Shown here: positions 9,059 through 17,967 of the stretch, one piece after another
Numbering within the stretch: position 1 is the first letter of the stretch
Layout: the number at the start of each line of letters is the position of its first letter
Source: Pirellulaceae bacterium
GTDB taxonomy: Bacteria > Planctomycetota > Planctomycetia > Pirellulales > Pirellulaceae
DNA: 64,000 bases
Direction: 5' to 3'
Assembly (NCBI GenBank): GCA_019636375.1
Contig: JAHBXS010000001.1
Coordinates: forward strand, 868,001-932,000
Position numbers and translations under genes: made by a program
Notes under the pieces: model-generated
The model's input: only the letters and a program-made list of their open reading frames with translations
Told to the model about the DNA's origin: nothing
The model's database searches: none

Positions 9059-10588
9059 ATGTCAGTCGCCAATCAACCCGTAACCACCGCCGCTGCGAAT
9101 GCGCGAACCCTCGCCTCTGATTCATTGGCGTTGGGGATTGTATTTGCTCTGTCGTTGACGGTCGCTCAACGATTATTAGGGGGAGTTCGGGGAATCGTAT
9201 TCTGTCAACTGATGACCGACCAAGAACTTGGAAAATGGTCGATGCTCAACAGTTTTTTGTTGATTCTGGCACCGATGGCCGTGTTGGGTTTGCCAGGTTC
9301 TTTCGGAAAATTTGTCGAACACTATTTTCAACAAGGTCAACTCAAGACATTCTTGTGGCGGATCGGGCGGGTCTGCACGGTGACGACTTTGACGTTGACG
9401 GCGATGATGATCACCTTCCCTGCGTTTTTTAGTCAGCAGATTTTGGGCGAACCGGGGCACATCGGCTTGATTCGAGCGGCAGCTTTGTCTTTGGCGGCGT
9501 TGACAGGTTTCAATTATCTTACTTCGTTGATTGAGTCGTTAAGGCAAATCCGTTTGGCGACGATCATGCGATTTGTTTCAGGGGTAACGTTCACAATTGC
9601 GGGAATCGTATTCTTGGTCGTTTGGCCACTGGGAAGCGTGACGGTTATCTGGGCGTTTTTCCTGAGTAGTGTTGCCGGAGCCATTCCCGCGCTATGGTAT
9701 CTCAGACGGCTCAACCGAGAATTAGTTGATGACGGTCCGTGGCTGGAAGCGCGGACCATGTGGCAGCGACTGATCCCCTTTGCCGCCTGGTGGTGGGGTT
9801 CGAATATGGTTTACAACCTGTACGAATTGGCCGACCGTTACCTGTTGATCCATTTCTCAAAACTCGAAAGTGACTTGGCACAGGGACTTGTGGGGCAGTA
9901 CCACAGCGGACGCGTGATTCCATTGCTGATGGTTGGTGTTGCAGTCATGTTGAGTGGGCTGCTATTGCCCTACCTCGCGAAGAGTTGGGGTGCGAAAGAA
10001 TTTGAAAAAACACAACGGCAGCTCAACTGGACAGTCAAACTCTCGACGATTGGGATGGTCGGTATCAATACCGTTTTGCTGATCGCAGCTCCGCTGTTGT
10101 TCGATGGCGTGTTGAATGGGCGATATGCGGACGGTTTGTCGGTGCTCCCGATGACGATGGTTTACTGCACTTGGTTCAGTACCTTGACCGTCGCTCAGGA
10201 CTATTTGTGGGTTGTCGAAAAAGGGAAATATGGCGTCGGGGCACTCTTTGTTGGCTTGGTCGTCAACATCTTTTTCAACCTATGGCTCATTCCGTCTTAT
10301 GGCCTATGGGGTGCTGTCGTGGCCACAACCATTGGCAATTTCGTGGCCTTGGTTTTGATCATGGCATGCAATTGGAAATTCGGTGCCGCTCCTGACTGGG
10401 GCTGTTGGGGCGTGATTGCTGTGCCTGGATTGTTGTTGATGCCCAGTTTTCAGGCCGCTGCCGTCTATGTGTTGCTATTGGTGTGGATTGGACTCAGCGA
10501 TAAAGTATTTAGCTCGGAAGAAAAACGGGAAATCAAGGAGTTTGTTCAAACCTTCGTTAAAAAGAGCACTCGGCAAAAAGGAGTATGA
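9059..10588 (+). CDS. Oligosaccharide flippase family (Wzx/MATE-like) membrane protein
   Basis: About 509 residues with 12 or more hydrophobic segments, among them LALGIVFALSLTVAQRLL, MLNSFLLILAPMAVLGLPGSF, ALSLAALTGFNYL and ALFVGLVVNIFFNLWLIP. The opening RGIVFCQLMTDQELGKWSM and the repeated pattern of a loop followed by paired helices match the polysaccharide biosynthesis/MOP flippase superfamily, whose members move lipid-linked sugars across the inner membrane. The tail is hydrophilic (EEKREIKEFVQTFVKK). No glycosyltransferase genes sit beside it, so the cargo cannot be read from context. Confidence 0.8.
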   Translation: MSVANQPVTTAAANARTLASDSLALGIVFALSLTVAQRLLGGVRGIVFCQLMTDQELGKWSMLNSFLLILAPMAVLGLPGSFGKFVEHYFQQGQLKTFLWRIGRVCTVTTLTLTAMMITFPAFFSQQILGEPGHIGLIRAAALSLAALTGFNYLTSLIESLRQIRLATIMRFVSGVTFTIAGIVFLVVWPLGSVTVIWAFFLSSVAGAIPALWYLRRLNRELVDDGPWLEARTMWQRLIPFAAWWWGSNMVYNLYELADRYLLIHFSKLESDLAQGLVGQYHSGRVIPLLMVGVAVMLSGLLLPYLAKSWGAKEFEKTQRQLNWTVKLSTIGMVGINTVLLIAAPLLFDGVLNGRYADGLSVLPMTMVYCTWFSTLTVAQDYLWVVEKGKYGVGALFVGLVVNIFFNLWLIPSYGLWGAVVATTIGNFVALVLIMACNWKFGAAPDWGCWGVIAVPGLLLMPSFQAAAVYVLLLVWIGLSDKVFSSEEKREIKEFVQTFVKKSTRQKGV

Positions 10589-10927
10589 CGAAAGATTTTT
10601 GATCAAGAGAATCGGCTGGTTGGGCGGTTAGACCATTCGGGTTTGCCGACTGAAATGTATCGAGCTTAAGCCATGGTGATGCAAGCAGATTTTTTGAGAA
10701 TGCTCGTAAAATGTAGGATAACTGGTTGAATCGTGAATTTTGTCGGTTTAAAATTGGAGTCGGGCAAGTACGAAGATGGGATTCGCAAGTTGAAGGGGCG
10801 GTACATCGAATGTTGAACGGGGAACGAGCCAATGTAGGTGACGTGTGCATCGCTCGCGGTGGACTGCGCTATGTTCCAAAACAGACGCTGAATTGTTTTT
10901 GGGGAATCAACAGGATTTGGAGGGCGA
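10589..10927. other. Intergenic region, nothing recognised
   Basis: About 340 bp between two plus-strand genes. There is no convincing open frame or hairpin. A GGAGG Shine-Dalgarno sequence lies directly before the ATG at 10928. Confidence 0.35.
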
Positions 10928-12016
10928 ATGGAACCGCGTTTTGATTGGAGCTTGGGAATTGGGCGTTGGTTTGGCGTCAGAGTTCGCGTTCACCTTCTGT
11001 TCTTTTTGTTCGTATTATTGATTGGCTGCGTCGAGTGGATGTATTTGGCCCGAAGTCCCAGCATGGCAGGGACGAGCGTCGTCTACGCTTTGGGATTGTT
11101 ATTGTGCGTATTGATCCGCGAGTTGGCTCGAATCGGCACTAACGTTAGTTTGGGGGGAAACGTCCAGTCTCTAGTGCTGACACCTTGGGGTGGTTTCGCA
11201 GAAACTTTGGAGCCAGTGGCTTTCCGAGACAGAACTCTGGTAGCGGCGTCTGGGATTTTTGCAAGTTTTGCGTTGTTCCTGATTGGTGCGATGGCGATAC
11301 TCCAGACCGGCAAGTACGATTTGTCAGATTTGACTTACGCCTTTTCACCTCCCGTCTTCAATTCATTTGATCCTGTCGCGAGTTCGGCGGTCATCTTTGT
11401 ATGGTTGAGTTTTCAAATCACTATCTTTAACCTGATGCCGACATACCCGTTTGATTGTGCTCAACTCATGCGGACCGTGTTCGGGAAAGTCAACGATGAT
11501 TCGCATGACTTAAAGGTCGAGTCGACGGTTAAGGCGATAGGTCAATTGTGCGGTGCGGTGCTGATCGGAATTGGCATCTTGCAACGAAACTATTCGGGGA
11601 CACCGATGGTGCCGTTGTGGGGAATTTTTGTTGGGGGAGGCATCGCGATCTTTTTCGCCGCGCGATACGATTTTCGCCGAAGAATTCGTGATATGTGCGA
11701 CCAAATTGAAGTTGCCGAGCAAGTTTTTCCACCGCAACCACTCATGGACGGATTGCTTGACTCACAGAGTGGATTTGATTTTTTGGTTGAGGAAAATGGA
11801 TATTCTCAGTGGCTGATTGAGAAGCAACGCTCGCGTGATCAAGGGGGCTCTTTTGATGATGAGCTTTCCGAACAAGAGGAACTCCGTCAAGCGGATCAAA
11901 TACTGGAAAAACTCCATCGCGCCGGCATCGAGTCCCTTTCGGAAGACGAAAGAAACATTCTCGAACGCGTAAGCGCACGAATCCGCCAAAAACGCAAGGT
12001 GGACCAAATCGACTAA
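10928..12016 (+). CDS. Site-2 protease (M50) homologue with a degenerate active site
   Basis: About 362 residues. The architecture matches site-2 proteases: a short start (WSLGIGRWFGVRVRVHLLFF), several membrane helices, and the two motif regions. However, the HExxH zinc motif reads RELAR at residues 64-68, so both histidines are arginine, and the second motif reads NLMPTYPFDCAQ (168-179), keeping the Asp but losing the Gly-Gly. The intact homologue at 62310 shows HELGH and NMLPAFPMDGG at the same places. I therefore read it as a pseudoprotease, perhaps a regulator or a binding partner of membrane proteins. The last 45 or so residues form a charged helical tail (DQILEKLHRAGIESLSEDER) closely like the tail of the rhomboid at 50601. 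Its stop overlaps that of the convergent gene by four bases. Confidence 0.82.
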   Translation: MEPRFDWSLGIGRWFGVRVRVHLLFFLFVLLIGCVEWMYLARSPSMAGTSVVYALGLLLCVLIRELARIGTNVSLGGNVQSLVLTPWGGFAETLEPVAFRDRTLVAASGIFASFALFLIGAMAILQTGKYDLSDLTYAFSPPVFNSFDPVASSAVIFVWLSFQITIFNLMPTYPFDCAQLMRTVFGKVNDDSHDLKVESTVKAIGQLCGAVLIGIGILQRNYSGTPMVPLWGIFVGGGIAIFFAARYDFRRRIRDMCDQIEVAEQVFPPQPLMDGLLDSQSGFDFLVEENGYSQWLIEKQRSRDQGGSFDDELSEQEELRQADQILEKLHRAGIESLSEDERNILERVSARIRQKRKVDQID

Positions 12017-13176
12017 CGCGAAAAGTCGCGACGATCGAATTGAGGCATCACTGCTCGAGCCAGGGTCTTAATTTGTTCTTTGAAATAAATACGCTTGACA
12101 CTACGTCGCACAGATTGTGACATTTGGTATCGATATCGATCCCAAGAGTTTGTCGCTATCGTCCCAGCCACCATTGTCGCTTGTTGATCACATAGGGTTT
12201 CCTTGTAGGACTGGAACCCGTACCCGAAATCAATCGTATCCACGCCAGACTCCTGAGCGGCATCGGCGATCGACAAAAACAGTTGAGTCCCCGGTGACAT
12301 ACTTGAGTAGCGGATATCGTAAGCCGGAAACCAATAGTGCAACAAAGTCTTTTCACGTAGGCCAAAATGCCCGGCCACTGGCGTCGTGCCGGCGAACAAA
12401 ACACTCAATTGGCCTCGAGGTTCGTCAGTTTCGTTCAACAATAAGTGCATCAATCGACGGATACTCGGCAGGCTAAAAATATCGAGAATTTTGGTCCGTT
12501 GGTATTGACTGCTTTTCCAGGCCAGCACGGCATCGAGTAGAGCAGGGTCTCGACTGTCAAACTCCATCCGAAGAGGCCCCAATTGCCTGACGAGTCTTCG
12601 AGTCTTTTGAGGTTGTCGAGATATGGTGTAGCTCGACTTTTGTAGATGGTGAACGTAACCTGCAGGGTATGCGGAAAGATCGGCAACAAAGGTCGGAACA
12701 TTGTTTGCTGCAAATTGATCCAAAATTCCTGCCGGGGCGGCATGAAAGTCATACCGTCGAATTCTGCATTTTGCCAATAGATCAGACCAAGGGATTTCTT
12801 GGTTTGGTTCCGAAATGGGTCCATGAGCATCATTGAGCCCGCGCCCTACCGGAACCCCAATTGCGCCTCTTCTTTCAAATGGAAGAATTGCGACGACATT
12901 TTCGTTTCGGTAGACGATGCCCACCTCCACAACTGCTCCGGTCGCCAGAACCTGTTCGGCAAAACGGGGGCTAAAATACGGACTGAATAACGCGTCGTTG
13001 CTCTTGCGAAGCGAGTTCCAGGCTTGAAGAAGTTCTGTTTTTGAACGCCATTCGTCCCGCGTTTTGAAGACGAAATGAAGGCAGCGAATTTCGGGATTTT
13101 TCTTCATTAAAAATACCGGGCTGAATTCGCTTTTTATGGGGCCGGAACAAAAAACTCTGAAGGGGACGTGGACCAT
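12013..13176 (-). CDS. FemAB/CelD-like GNAT-fold acyltransferase
   Basis: About 387 residues. The C-terminal half carries the Acetyltransf_6 (BcsL/CelD) pattern: a KTRRLVRQLG block, AWKSSQYQRTKILDIF, LSVLFAGTTPVAGHFGLRE, then SPGTQLFLSIADAAQESGVDTIDFGYGFQSYKE. Members transfer acyl or aminoacyl groups in polysaccharide or cell-envelope synthesis. The ATG at 13176 has GGAAG seven bases upstream; an ATG at 13107 (MKKNPEIR) is a shorter option. It has no operon partners. The specific acceptor cannot be told from sequence. Confidence 0.75.
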   Translation of the reverse strand: MVHVPFRVFCSGPIKSEFSPVFLMKKNPEIRCLHFVFKTRDEWRSKTELLQAWNSLRKSNDALFSPYFSPRFAEQVLATGAVVEVGIVYRNENVVAILPFERRGAIGVPVGRGLNDAHGPISEPNQEIPWSDLLAKCRIRRYDFHAAPAGILDQFAANNVPTFVADLSAYPAGYVHHLQKSSYTISRQPQKTRRLVRQLGPLRMEFDSRDPALLDAVLAWKSSQYQRTKILDIFSLPSIRRLMHLLLNETDEPRGQLSVLFAGTTPVAGHFGLREKTLLHYWFPAYDIRYSSMSPGTQLFLSIADAAQESGVDTIDFGYGFQSYKETLCDQQATMVAGTIATNSWDRYRYQMSQSVRRSVKRIYFKEQIKTLARAVMPQFDRRDFSR

Positions 13177-13358
13177 CCCACTACTTCCAGATTATCTTGG
13201 TTGGAATCTCGTGCGATTCAAGGTCTGACAACACAGAGAGGGCTTGGCCAATCTAAGTTTTTGCCGAGTATAACAATGATGCCGCTCAGGTGGTCCTTTT
13301 TGGGCACGGAGTTAGCCCTGGACCCGCCACGTGGGTTCACCCAAATTCAAATAATTAG

Positions 13359-14489
13359 ATGAAAAAATCTCGTAAAATCGCAATATCCACTGTCAATGAT
13401 GAGCAAATCGTTGAGGCCTGGTTTGATCAAAATTCAAAACAGTCGTTTCGTCAAAGTTTGTTGAAATGGTTTCGTGTGCATCGGCGAGAAATGCCCTGGC
13501 GCGAGTCGCGCGACCCCTATCGAGTATGGGTCAGCGAGATCATGTTGCAACAGACTCAAGTGGCCACCGTTATTGATTATTTTCGCCGGTTCATCCGTCA
13601 ATTTCCGACCGTTCAGAGACTAGCGACAGCGGATGAGCAAAGTGTCCTTAGACAATGGGAAGGGTTGGGCTACTATCGACGTGCACGTCAGCTCCATGCG
13701 GCTGCGAAAATGATCGTGGCGGAATTTGAAGGTACGTTTCCAGCAACTGTCGATGAGCTTCTGCGTCTTCCCGGAGTGGGACGTTACACCGCCGGTGCGA
13801 TTGCGTCGATTGCTTTTGATGAATCCGCGCCTATTTTGGAGGGAAACACAGTCCGCTTGTTCGCCAGACTTATGGGTTTGACAGAAGACGTTCGCGTCTC
13901 GAAGACACAAAAGATTTTGTGGAGATTTTCGGAGCGTTTGGTTCCCGCCAAAGGGGCTGGCGAATTCAATCAGGCATTGATGGAGTTGGGGAGCCTCGTG
14001 TGCCGGGACCGGGATCCCAACTGCCGCGCATGTCCAGTCGCGAGATCCTGTGTGGCCCTTTCGCTGGGCACTCAACGCGAGATTCCCGTCGCGAGCCCGA
14101 AGTTCGAATATGAATCGATAAGAGAAGCAGCAGTCGTTTTGCGGCGAGGAAAAAATGTGTTGATGCGTTTGTGTCAGCCGAGCGAACGCTGGGCCGGATT
14201 GTGGGATTTTCCGAGGTATCCTTTTCCTCACGGCGATCCCGTCTCTAATTTGACTCGATTAATCAAGAAAGATAGTGGTCTAGATTTGGAGTTGGACGAA
14301 GAACGCCTGTCACTTCGTCATGCCGTGACCAGATTTCGAATCGAACTCAAATGTTATGGCGGACGTGTTCGCTCTGGACGGCTGAAACGCAACTCTGCGT
14401 TTCAATGGGTCTCTCTTCACGACATTGACGAACTGCCTTTGAGCGCGACGGGAAGGAAAATCGCTCGCTCAATTTCAGCATTTTTTTAA
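13359..14489 (+). CDS. mutY: Adenine DNA glycosylase MutY
   Basis: About 376 residues, normal for MutY. In order: the MPWRESRDPYRVWVSEIMLQQTQV block with the catalytic Glu (SEIM), the helix-hairpin-helix LPGVGRYTAGAI, the [4Fe-4S] cluster Cys pattern C-x6-C-x2-C-x5-C (CRDRDPNCRACPVARSC), and a C-terminal NUDIX-like domain (ERWAGLWDFPRYPFP) that recognises 8-oxoguanine. MutY removes adenine mispaired with 8-oxoG. One oddity: the helix after the hairpin reads ILEGNTVRLFAR, while the family norm is LDGN with the catalytic Asp (Asp138 in E. coli), so Glu replaces Asp. Activity may still be kept, as the carboxylate remains. It stands alone on the plus strand. Confidence 0.95.
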   Translation: MKKSRKIAISTVNDEQIVEAWFDQNSKQSFRQSLLKWFRVHRREMPWRESRDPYRVWVSEIMLQQTQVATVIDYFRRFIRQFPTVQRLATADEQSVLRQWEGLGYYRRARQLHAAAKMIVAEFEGTFPATVDELLRLPGVGRYTAGAIASIAFDESAPILEGNTVRLFARLMGLTEDVRVSKTQKILWRFSERLVPAKGAGEFNQALMELGSLVCRDRDPNCRACPVARSCVALSLGTQREIPVASPKFEYESIREAAVVLRRGKNVLMRLCQPSERWAGLWDFPRYPFPHGDPVSNLTRLIKKDSGLDLELDEERLSLRHAVTRFRIELKCYGGRVRSGRLKRNSAFQWVSLHDIDELPLSATGRKIARSISAFF

Positions 14490-14540
14490 CCGAGATTGTT
14501 GACTTTCAGATTGATTTTTCCCGAAGCAGAAATCTCAGGT

Positions 14541-15797
14541 CTATTTTGAAGATTGAATTTCTTGCAATGCGGCGACAGCTTGTTCCCGAATAAATTGATC
14601 GGGATCGTTCTTTGCAACTTTTGTGAGCGCCGCAATGACGCTAGGTTTATTGACACGAATGCCCTTGAGAGCCAGCACGGAATATTCACGAGTGAAGGGT
14701 TCTTCCGACGTTAGCTTTTTGATCAAAACATCCACGAGGGGGGCTCCGTCTGGTCCCATTTGACGAGCGATTTCCAGCATTTCATGTTCTTTGGATGGAT
14801 TCTTGAGCTCGCGTTCGATATGCGTGACGGCCTTTGCCGCGTCGCCAGAAATTCGAAAATAGGCATAAGCGGCCTGACCATTCACCCCCTTATTCCGGTC
14901 TTCCATAAGGTTTTCGAGCATCGGGAGGGCCGTAGAAGCAGAAGGTCCCATCTTCGCAAGCCCCTCAATCGCCGATAGTTTTTCCTTGTACTGGTTGGCC
15001 GAAAGGCGTTCAATCAAAATAGGGACCACATCGACCTCCTCCGAGGAACCAATTGCACCCAGAGTGATCATCAATTGCGAGCGAACCGAAAGATTTGTTT
15101 CTTGTTGGTTTAACAGATCGACCAAGTGCGGCAAATAGCGTTTGGCATCCGGACCAATTTCGGCAAAAATCCTCAACGCCGCAACTTGCAGATTAAACTC
15201 TTGACCAGGTTCAAATTTGGCTTGTACGACTTTCAGCACATCGTCGCCAAAGTCCTGACACGTCTCCTTGCCCATCGCCTCGATGGCCCACATTGAGGCA
15301 AGGCGGATTTTGAAAACCGCTTGTTGGCCACGAACTTCGGCCGGACCTAAACCTTCTTCGATTCCGTACAGTGATTCGCGAAGGTTTTTGCCCACCACAT
15401 CTGAATAAACGGCGGCCGGTTCGCCTATGATTCGAATCGCAGCGGTGGCGCGGATGTACTCCTCGAAGTTTTTCGATTCCAAAAAAGGTCTGAGTCGCGT
15501 CACGATAATATCTTTGTGCGAATCAACAATCATTGAAGCCGCACCGCGTTCCGTCTCATCCTTGATTGCCATTTTGCCGAGAATGAGTTCAATGATCTTG
15601 GGATTTTCCAAAACCTCGGGTTGATTTCGAATTTGGATCAAAGCTCCGATTCGGACCTCTGAATCTTTTGATTCAAGATCGGCGAGAATCTTTTCCGGGT
15701 CTTGACGGCTGCCCCCGAGCATCGCCCCACGAGGAAGGCATCCAAAAATGAGAAAGCCCAAAAGGCCAAACAAACACAAGACCGTTACCAGTTTCAT
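14541..15797 (-). CDS. HEAT-repeat lipoprotein
   Basis: About 418 residues. The N-terminus is a lipoprotein signal (MKLVTVLCLFGLLGFLIFGC, with Cys about residue 20 as the lipidation site). The rest is a chain of roughly 35-residue alpha-helical repeats with the HEAT pattern, for example PEKILADLESKDSEVRIGAL, VVPILIERLSANQYKEKLSAI, ALPMLENLMEDRNKGVNGQA and REYSVLALKGIRVNKPSVIA. It is probably a periplasmic scaffold or adaptor bound to a membrane. It follows the sugar-isomerase-like gene by 21 bases on the same strand, so they probably form an operon. Partner unknown. Confidence 0.8.
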   Translation of the reverse strand: MKLVTVLCLFGLLGFLIFGCLPRGAMLGGSRQDPEKILADLESKDSEVRIGALIQIRNQPEVLENPKIIELILGKMAIKDETERGAASMIVDSHKDIIVTRLRPFLESKNFEEYIRATAAIRIIGEPAAVYSDVVGKNLRESLYGIEEGLGPAEVRGQQAVFKIRLASMWAIEAMGKETCQDFGDDVLKVVQAKFEPGQEFNLQVAALRIFAEIGPDAKRYLPHLVDLLNQQETNLSVRSQLMITLGAIGSSEEVDVVPILIERLSANQYKEKLSAIEGLAKMGPSASTALPMLENLMEDRNKGVNGQAAYAYFRISGDAAKAVTHIERELKNPSKEHEMLEIARQMGPDGAPLVDVLIKKLTSEEPFTREYSVLALKGIRVNKPSVIAALTKVAKNDPDQFIREQAVAALQEIQSSK

Positions 15798-15818
15798 AGA
15801 ATCCTCAAACGCGATTTC

Positions 15819-17483
15819 TTACCACTGACTTCCATCAGCCCGAGTGCCGCACAACGCGACCTTGATGCCTAACGCTTGGGCCATCGCAGCTTTGGCGTAC
15901 AGAGCTTCGTCAGCCCCTTTAGCATCCACACCATAAGCAACTTGAATATGGTTGCTCTTATGCCGTGCCATCATTTGATCGCGAGACACTCCGTAGGTGA
16001 CTGCATGCATGATTGGCCACTGAATCGTTGTAGCTTCCCAGCGGCGTTTGGTTTCGGCTTCGGGCAATGCCACCACACCACCACGCCCCAGGTCCATGCA
16101 CAGTTGATTTTTTTCAACAAAAATTCTCGACCAAATTATCTCGCCTGGTTTTGAAACGCCGCGACAAGTTCCTCCGCCAGACGGAAAATACATCGCGGGT
16201 TGTCTCATGCTGGACGTTCCCTTGTATCCGCCCACAAAGTGAGCCGGGGGAGCACCACCACTAATCAAAAAGACCCACACGTAGTCTGGGACTGTTCCAC
16301 TGGCATCGTGATCACCCCAACGAATATCGTGGAGAGTCGTTTCAGGGGGCTGACGCAAGATTGAATGCACTCGATAAGTCATCAAAGCGTCCAAACCGGC
16401 ACATTCATCGACTTCGTTGAAATGCGGCAGTGGCTCCCCGTGATAAAGCACCTTTTGCCCGTCTCTCGATTTTACGGGTGGGCGTAGGGAGTTGTTTAAA
16501 ATTCCTTCCACGAGGTCGCTGGCAGGCATCAAGTCCTTCAAACCTTGCTGGTACTGAATGCCAATCGTATCGCAGCCAAAGTCATCGGCGATTCTCAATG
16601 CCGCGATGTACATCTTGCATTGCATCAGGACTTGGTCCAACGTCAGTTCCGAAGCATGATCCTTGCCAAGATGGAACGTGACACCTTTTGCAACCAGCCA
16701 GTCGTAGACTTGTTTCGCCTCGGCATTGGAAACCTGATTCGCTTCATGGAACAGCGCTGATTGGCTCAGTCGCTCCTTAAAAACACCCGTGGGATGCAGC
16801 AAGTGGTCGGGAATAATTGCATTAAACATCCCCATGCAGCCTTCATCGAAAACTCCCATGATCGCCCGTTCACGTTGCAAATGGTTCGCCAACCCTTCGC
16901 CAAGCTTGACCAACGAAGCGGGAAGTTTGACCTTATCAATTGAGCGGACATGTTTTTGAGGATGCGAAAGTTTTCCATTTTTCAGCCAAAGCCCCAATTT
17001 TTTCCGGAAATCTGAGCCGCCAAAATCTTCGCTCCAGAGGGTGCTGTAATTAACCTCGGCCTTGGTCAGCGAGCCGTTCAAATTGAGCATCCCCACAAGC
17101 CCCGGCCACTGCCCCGACCAATTCGCCACTGTGAGGATAGGGCCACGATGTGCAATCAAACCTGCCAAGACGTGATGGCTGTATTGCCAGACGGCCTCAG
17201 CGACAATCAGTTTTGCATTGGGATTGATTCCTGCAAAAACTTGCATCCCGTAATGTTGCGAATCGATGAAGCCGTGTTGTTTCTTTTTGTCGAAGGGATG
17301 AGCACGCTTGACCCGATAACCTGCTGCAGATAGTGCCGCTTCAAGTTCTTGCTCCATTTTCTGCTGGGCCGGCCAGCAAGTTTGATTGGCCGACAACCGC
17401 AAATCGCCGCTCGCAACGAGGATCACTTCTTTATCGTGAACGCTTGGATAGACTCGTGGTTTTGGCGGTTCAAATCGAGGCAT
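15819..17483 (-). CDS. Putative L-fucose/L-arabinose isomerase-like protein
   Basis: About 554 residues. The start [20 protein letters not shown] is followed by a [18 protein letters not shown] strand-loop block. [27 protein letters not shown] and [18 protein letters not shown] recall the fucose isomerase fold, in which an N-terminal Rossmann-like pair of domains precedes a metal-binding C-terminal domain. [15 protein letters not shown] and a histidine-rich centre would fit metal or sugar binding. I did not find the exact catalytic Glu/Asp pair with certainty, so the family link is tentative and the substrate unknown. It lies just upstream of the HEAT lipoprotein gene. Confidence 0.5.
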   Translation of the reverse strand: MPRFEPPKPRVYPSVHDKEVILVASGDLRLSANQTCWPAQQKMEQELEAALSAAGYRVKRAHPFDKKKQHGFIDSQHYGMQVFAGINPNAKLIVAEAVWQYSHHVLAGLIAHRGPILTVANWSGQWPGLVGMLNLNGSLTKAEVNYSTLWSEDFGGSDFRKKLGLWLKNGKLSHPQKHVRSIDKVKLPASLVKLGEGLANHLQRERAIMGVFDEGCMGMFNAIIPDHLLHPTGVFKERLSQSALFHEANQVSNAEAKQVYDWLVAKGVTFHLGKDHASELTLDQVLMQCKMYIAALRIADDFGCDTIGIQYQQGLKDLMPASDLVEGILNNSLRPPVKSRDGQKVLYHGEPLPHFNEVDECAGLDALMTYRVHSILRQPPETTLHDIRWGDHDASGTVPDYVWVFLISGGAPPAHFVGGYKGTSSMRQPAMYFPSGGGTCRGVSKPGEIIWSRIFVEKNQLCMDLGRGGVVALPEAETKRRWEATTIQWPIMHAVTYGVSRDQMMARHKSNHIQVAYGVDAKGADEALYAKAAMAQALGIKVALCGTRADGSQW

Positions 17484-17967
17484 AAAACGCTCCCTTAATT
17501 TTCGGTCATCGCACTTCGCAGAATCGGATGCAAATGTGTCGGTTTGGCGGTTGAAGGCAAGGAATAATGTCTGAATTCACAATGCCCCGCTTCATAAAGT
17601 GAAAACGGGAACAAATTTTTCTTCCACAAAAATGCCCGATCTCCGCAACCCAAAACGTCCCTGATGAACAGATTTGGCCACGCTTATTGGGAATTCTTGA
17701 ACTGCCACTCGTCGAGCAAACGACGCAAGCATCCCGCTTTCATTAACCTCCATTAACATAACCGATTGACAGCTAAGTTCAATCAATCAGACTAAAAGTC
17801 ACTGTTGTTACAGCTGGAACGTGATAATTCTGGGTTATTTCGTTGACTCGTGAGCCGAGAAGGTGGGTTGAGCTAGAATAATGTGACGTGTTTTTCGATC
17901 CTTGACTTTCGCAGTTCGCTCGAAGTACAAAGTTGCGGCAAGTTAGATTTTTGTTGGAGATATTTTC
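17484..17967. other. Intergenic region upstream of glmS
   Basis: Divergent region of 484 bp. A TTGACA hexamer at 17766-17771 could be a -35 box, but the -10 position 17 bases on (AGACTA) is poor. I looked for the glmS ribozyme core and did not find it. GGAG lies before the glmS ATG. No coding frame recognised. Confidence 0.35.

Noticed and set aside
13620..14231. Minus-strand frame of 203 codons opposite mutY
   Set aside because: Antisense to the unambiguous MutY sequence, no ribosome binding site and no recognisable motif.
17484..17967. glmS ribozyme upstream of glmS
   Set aside because: I looked for the conserved catalytic core and its pairing before the glmS start and found neither; the upstream sequence shows no fitting hairpins.
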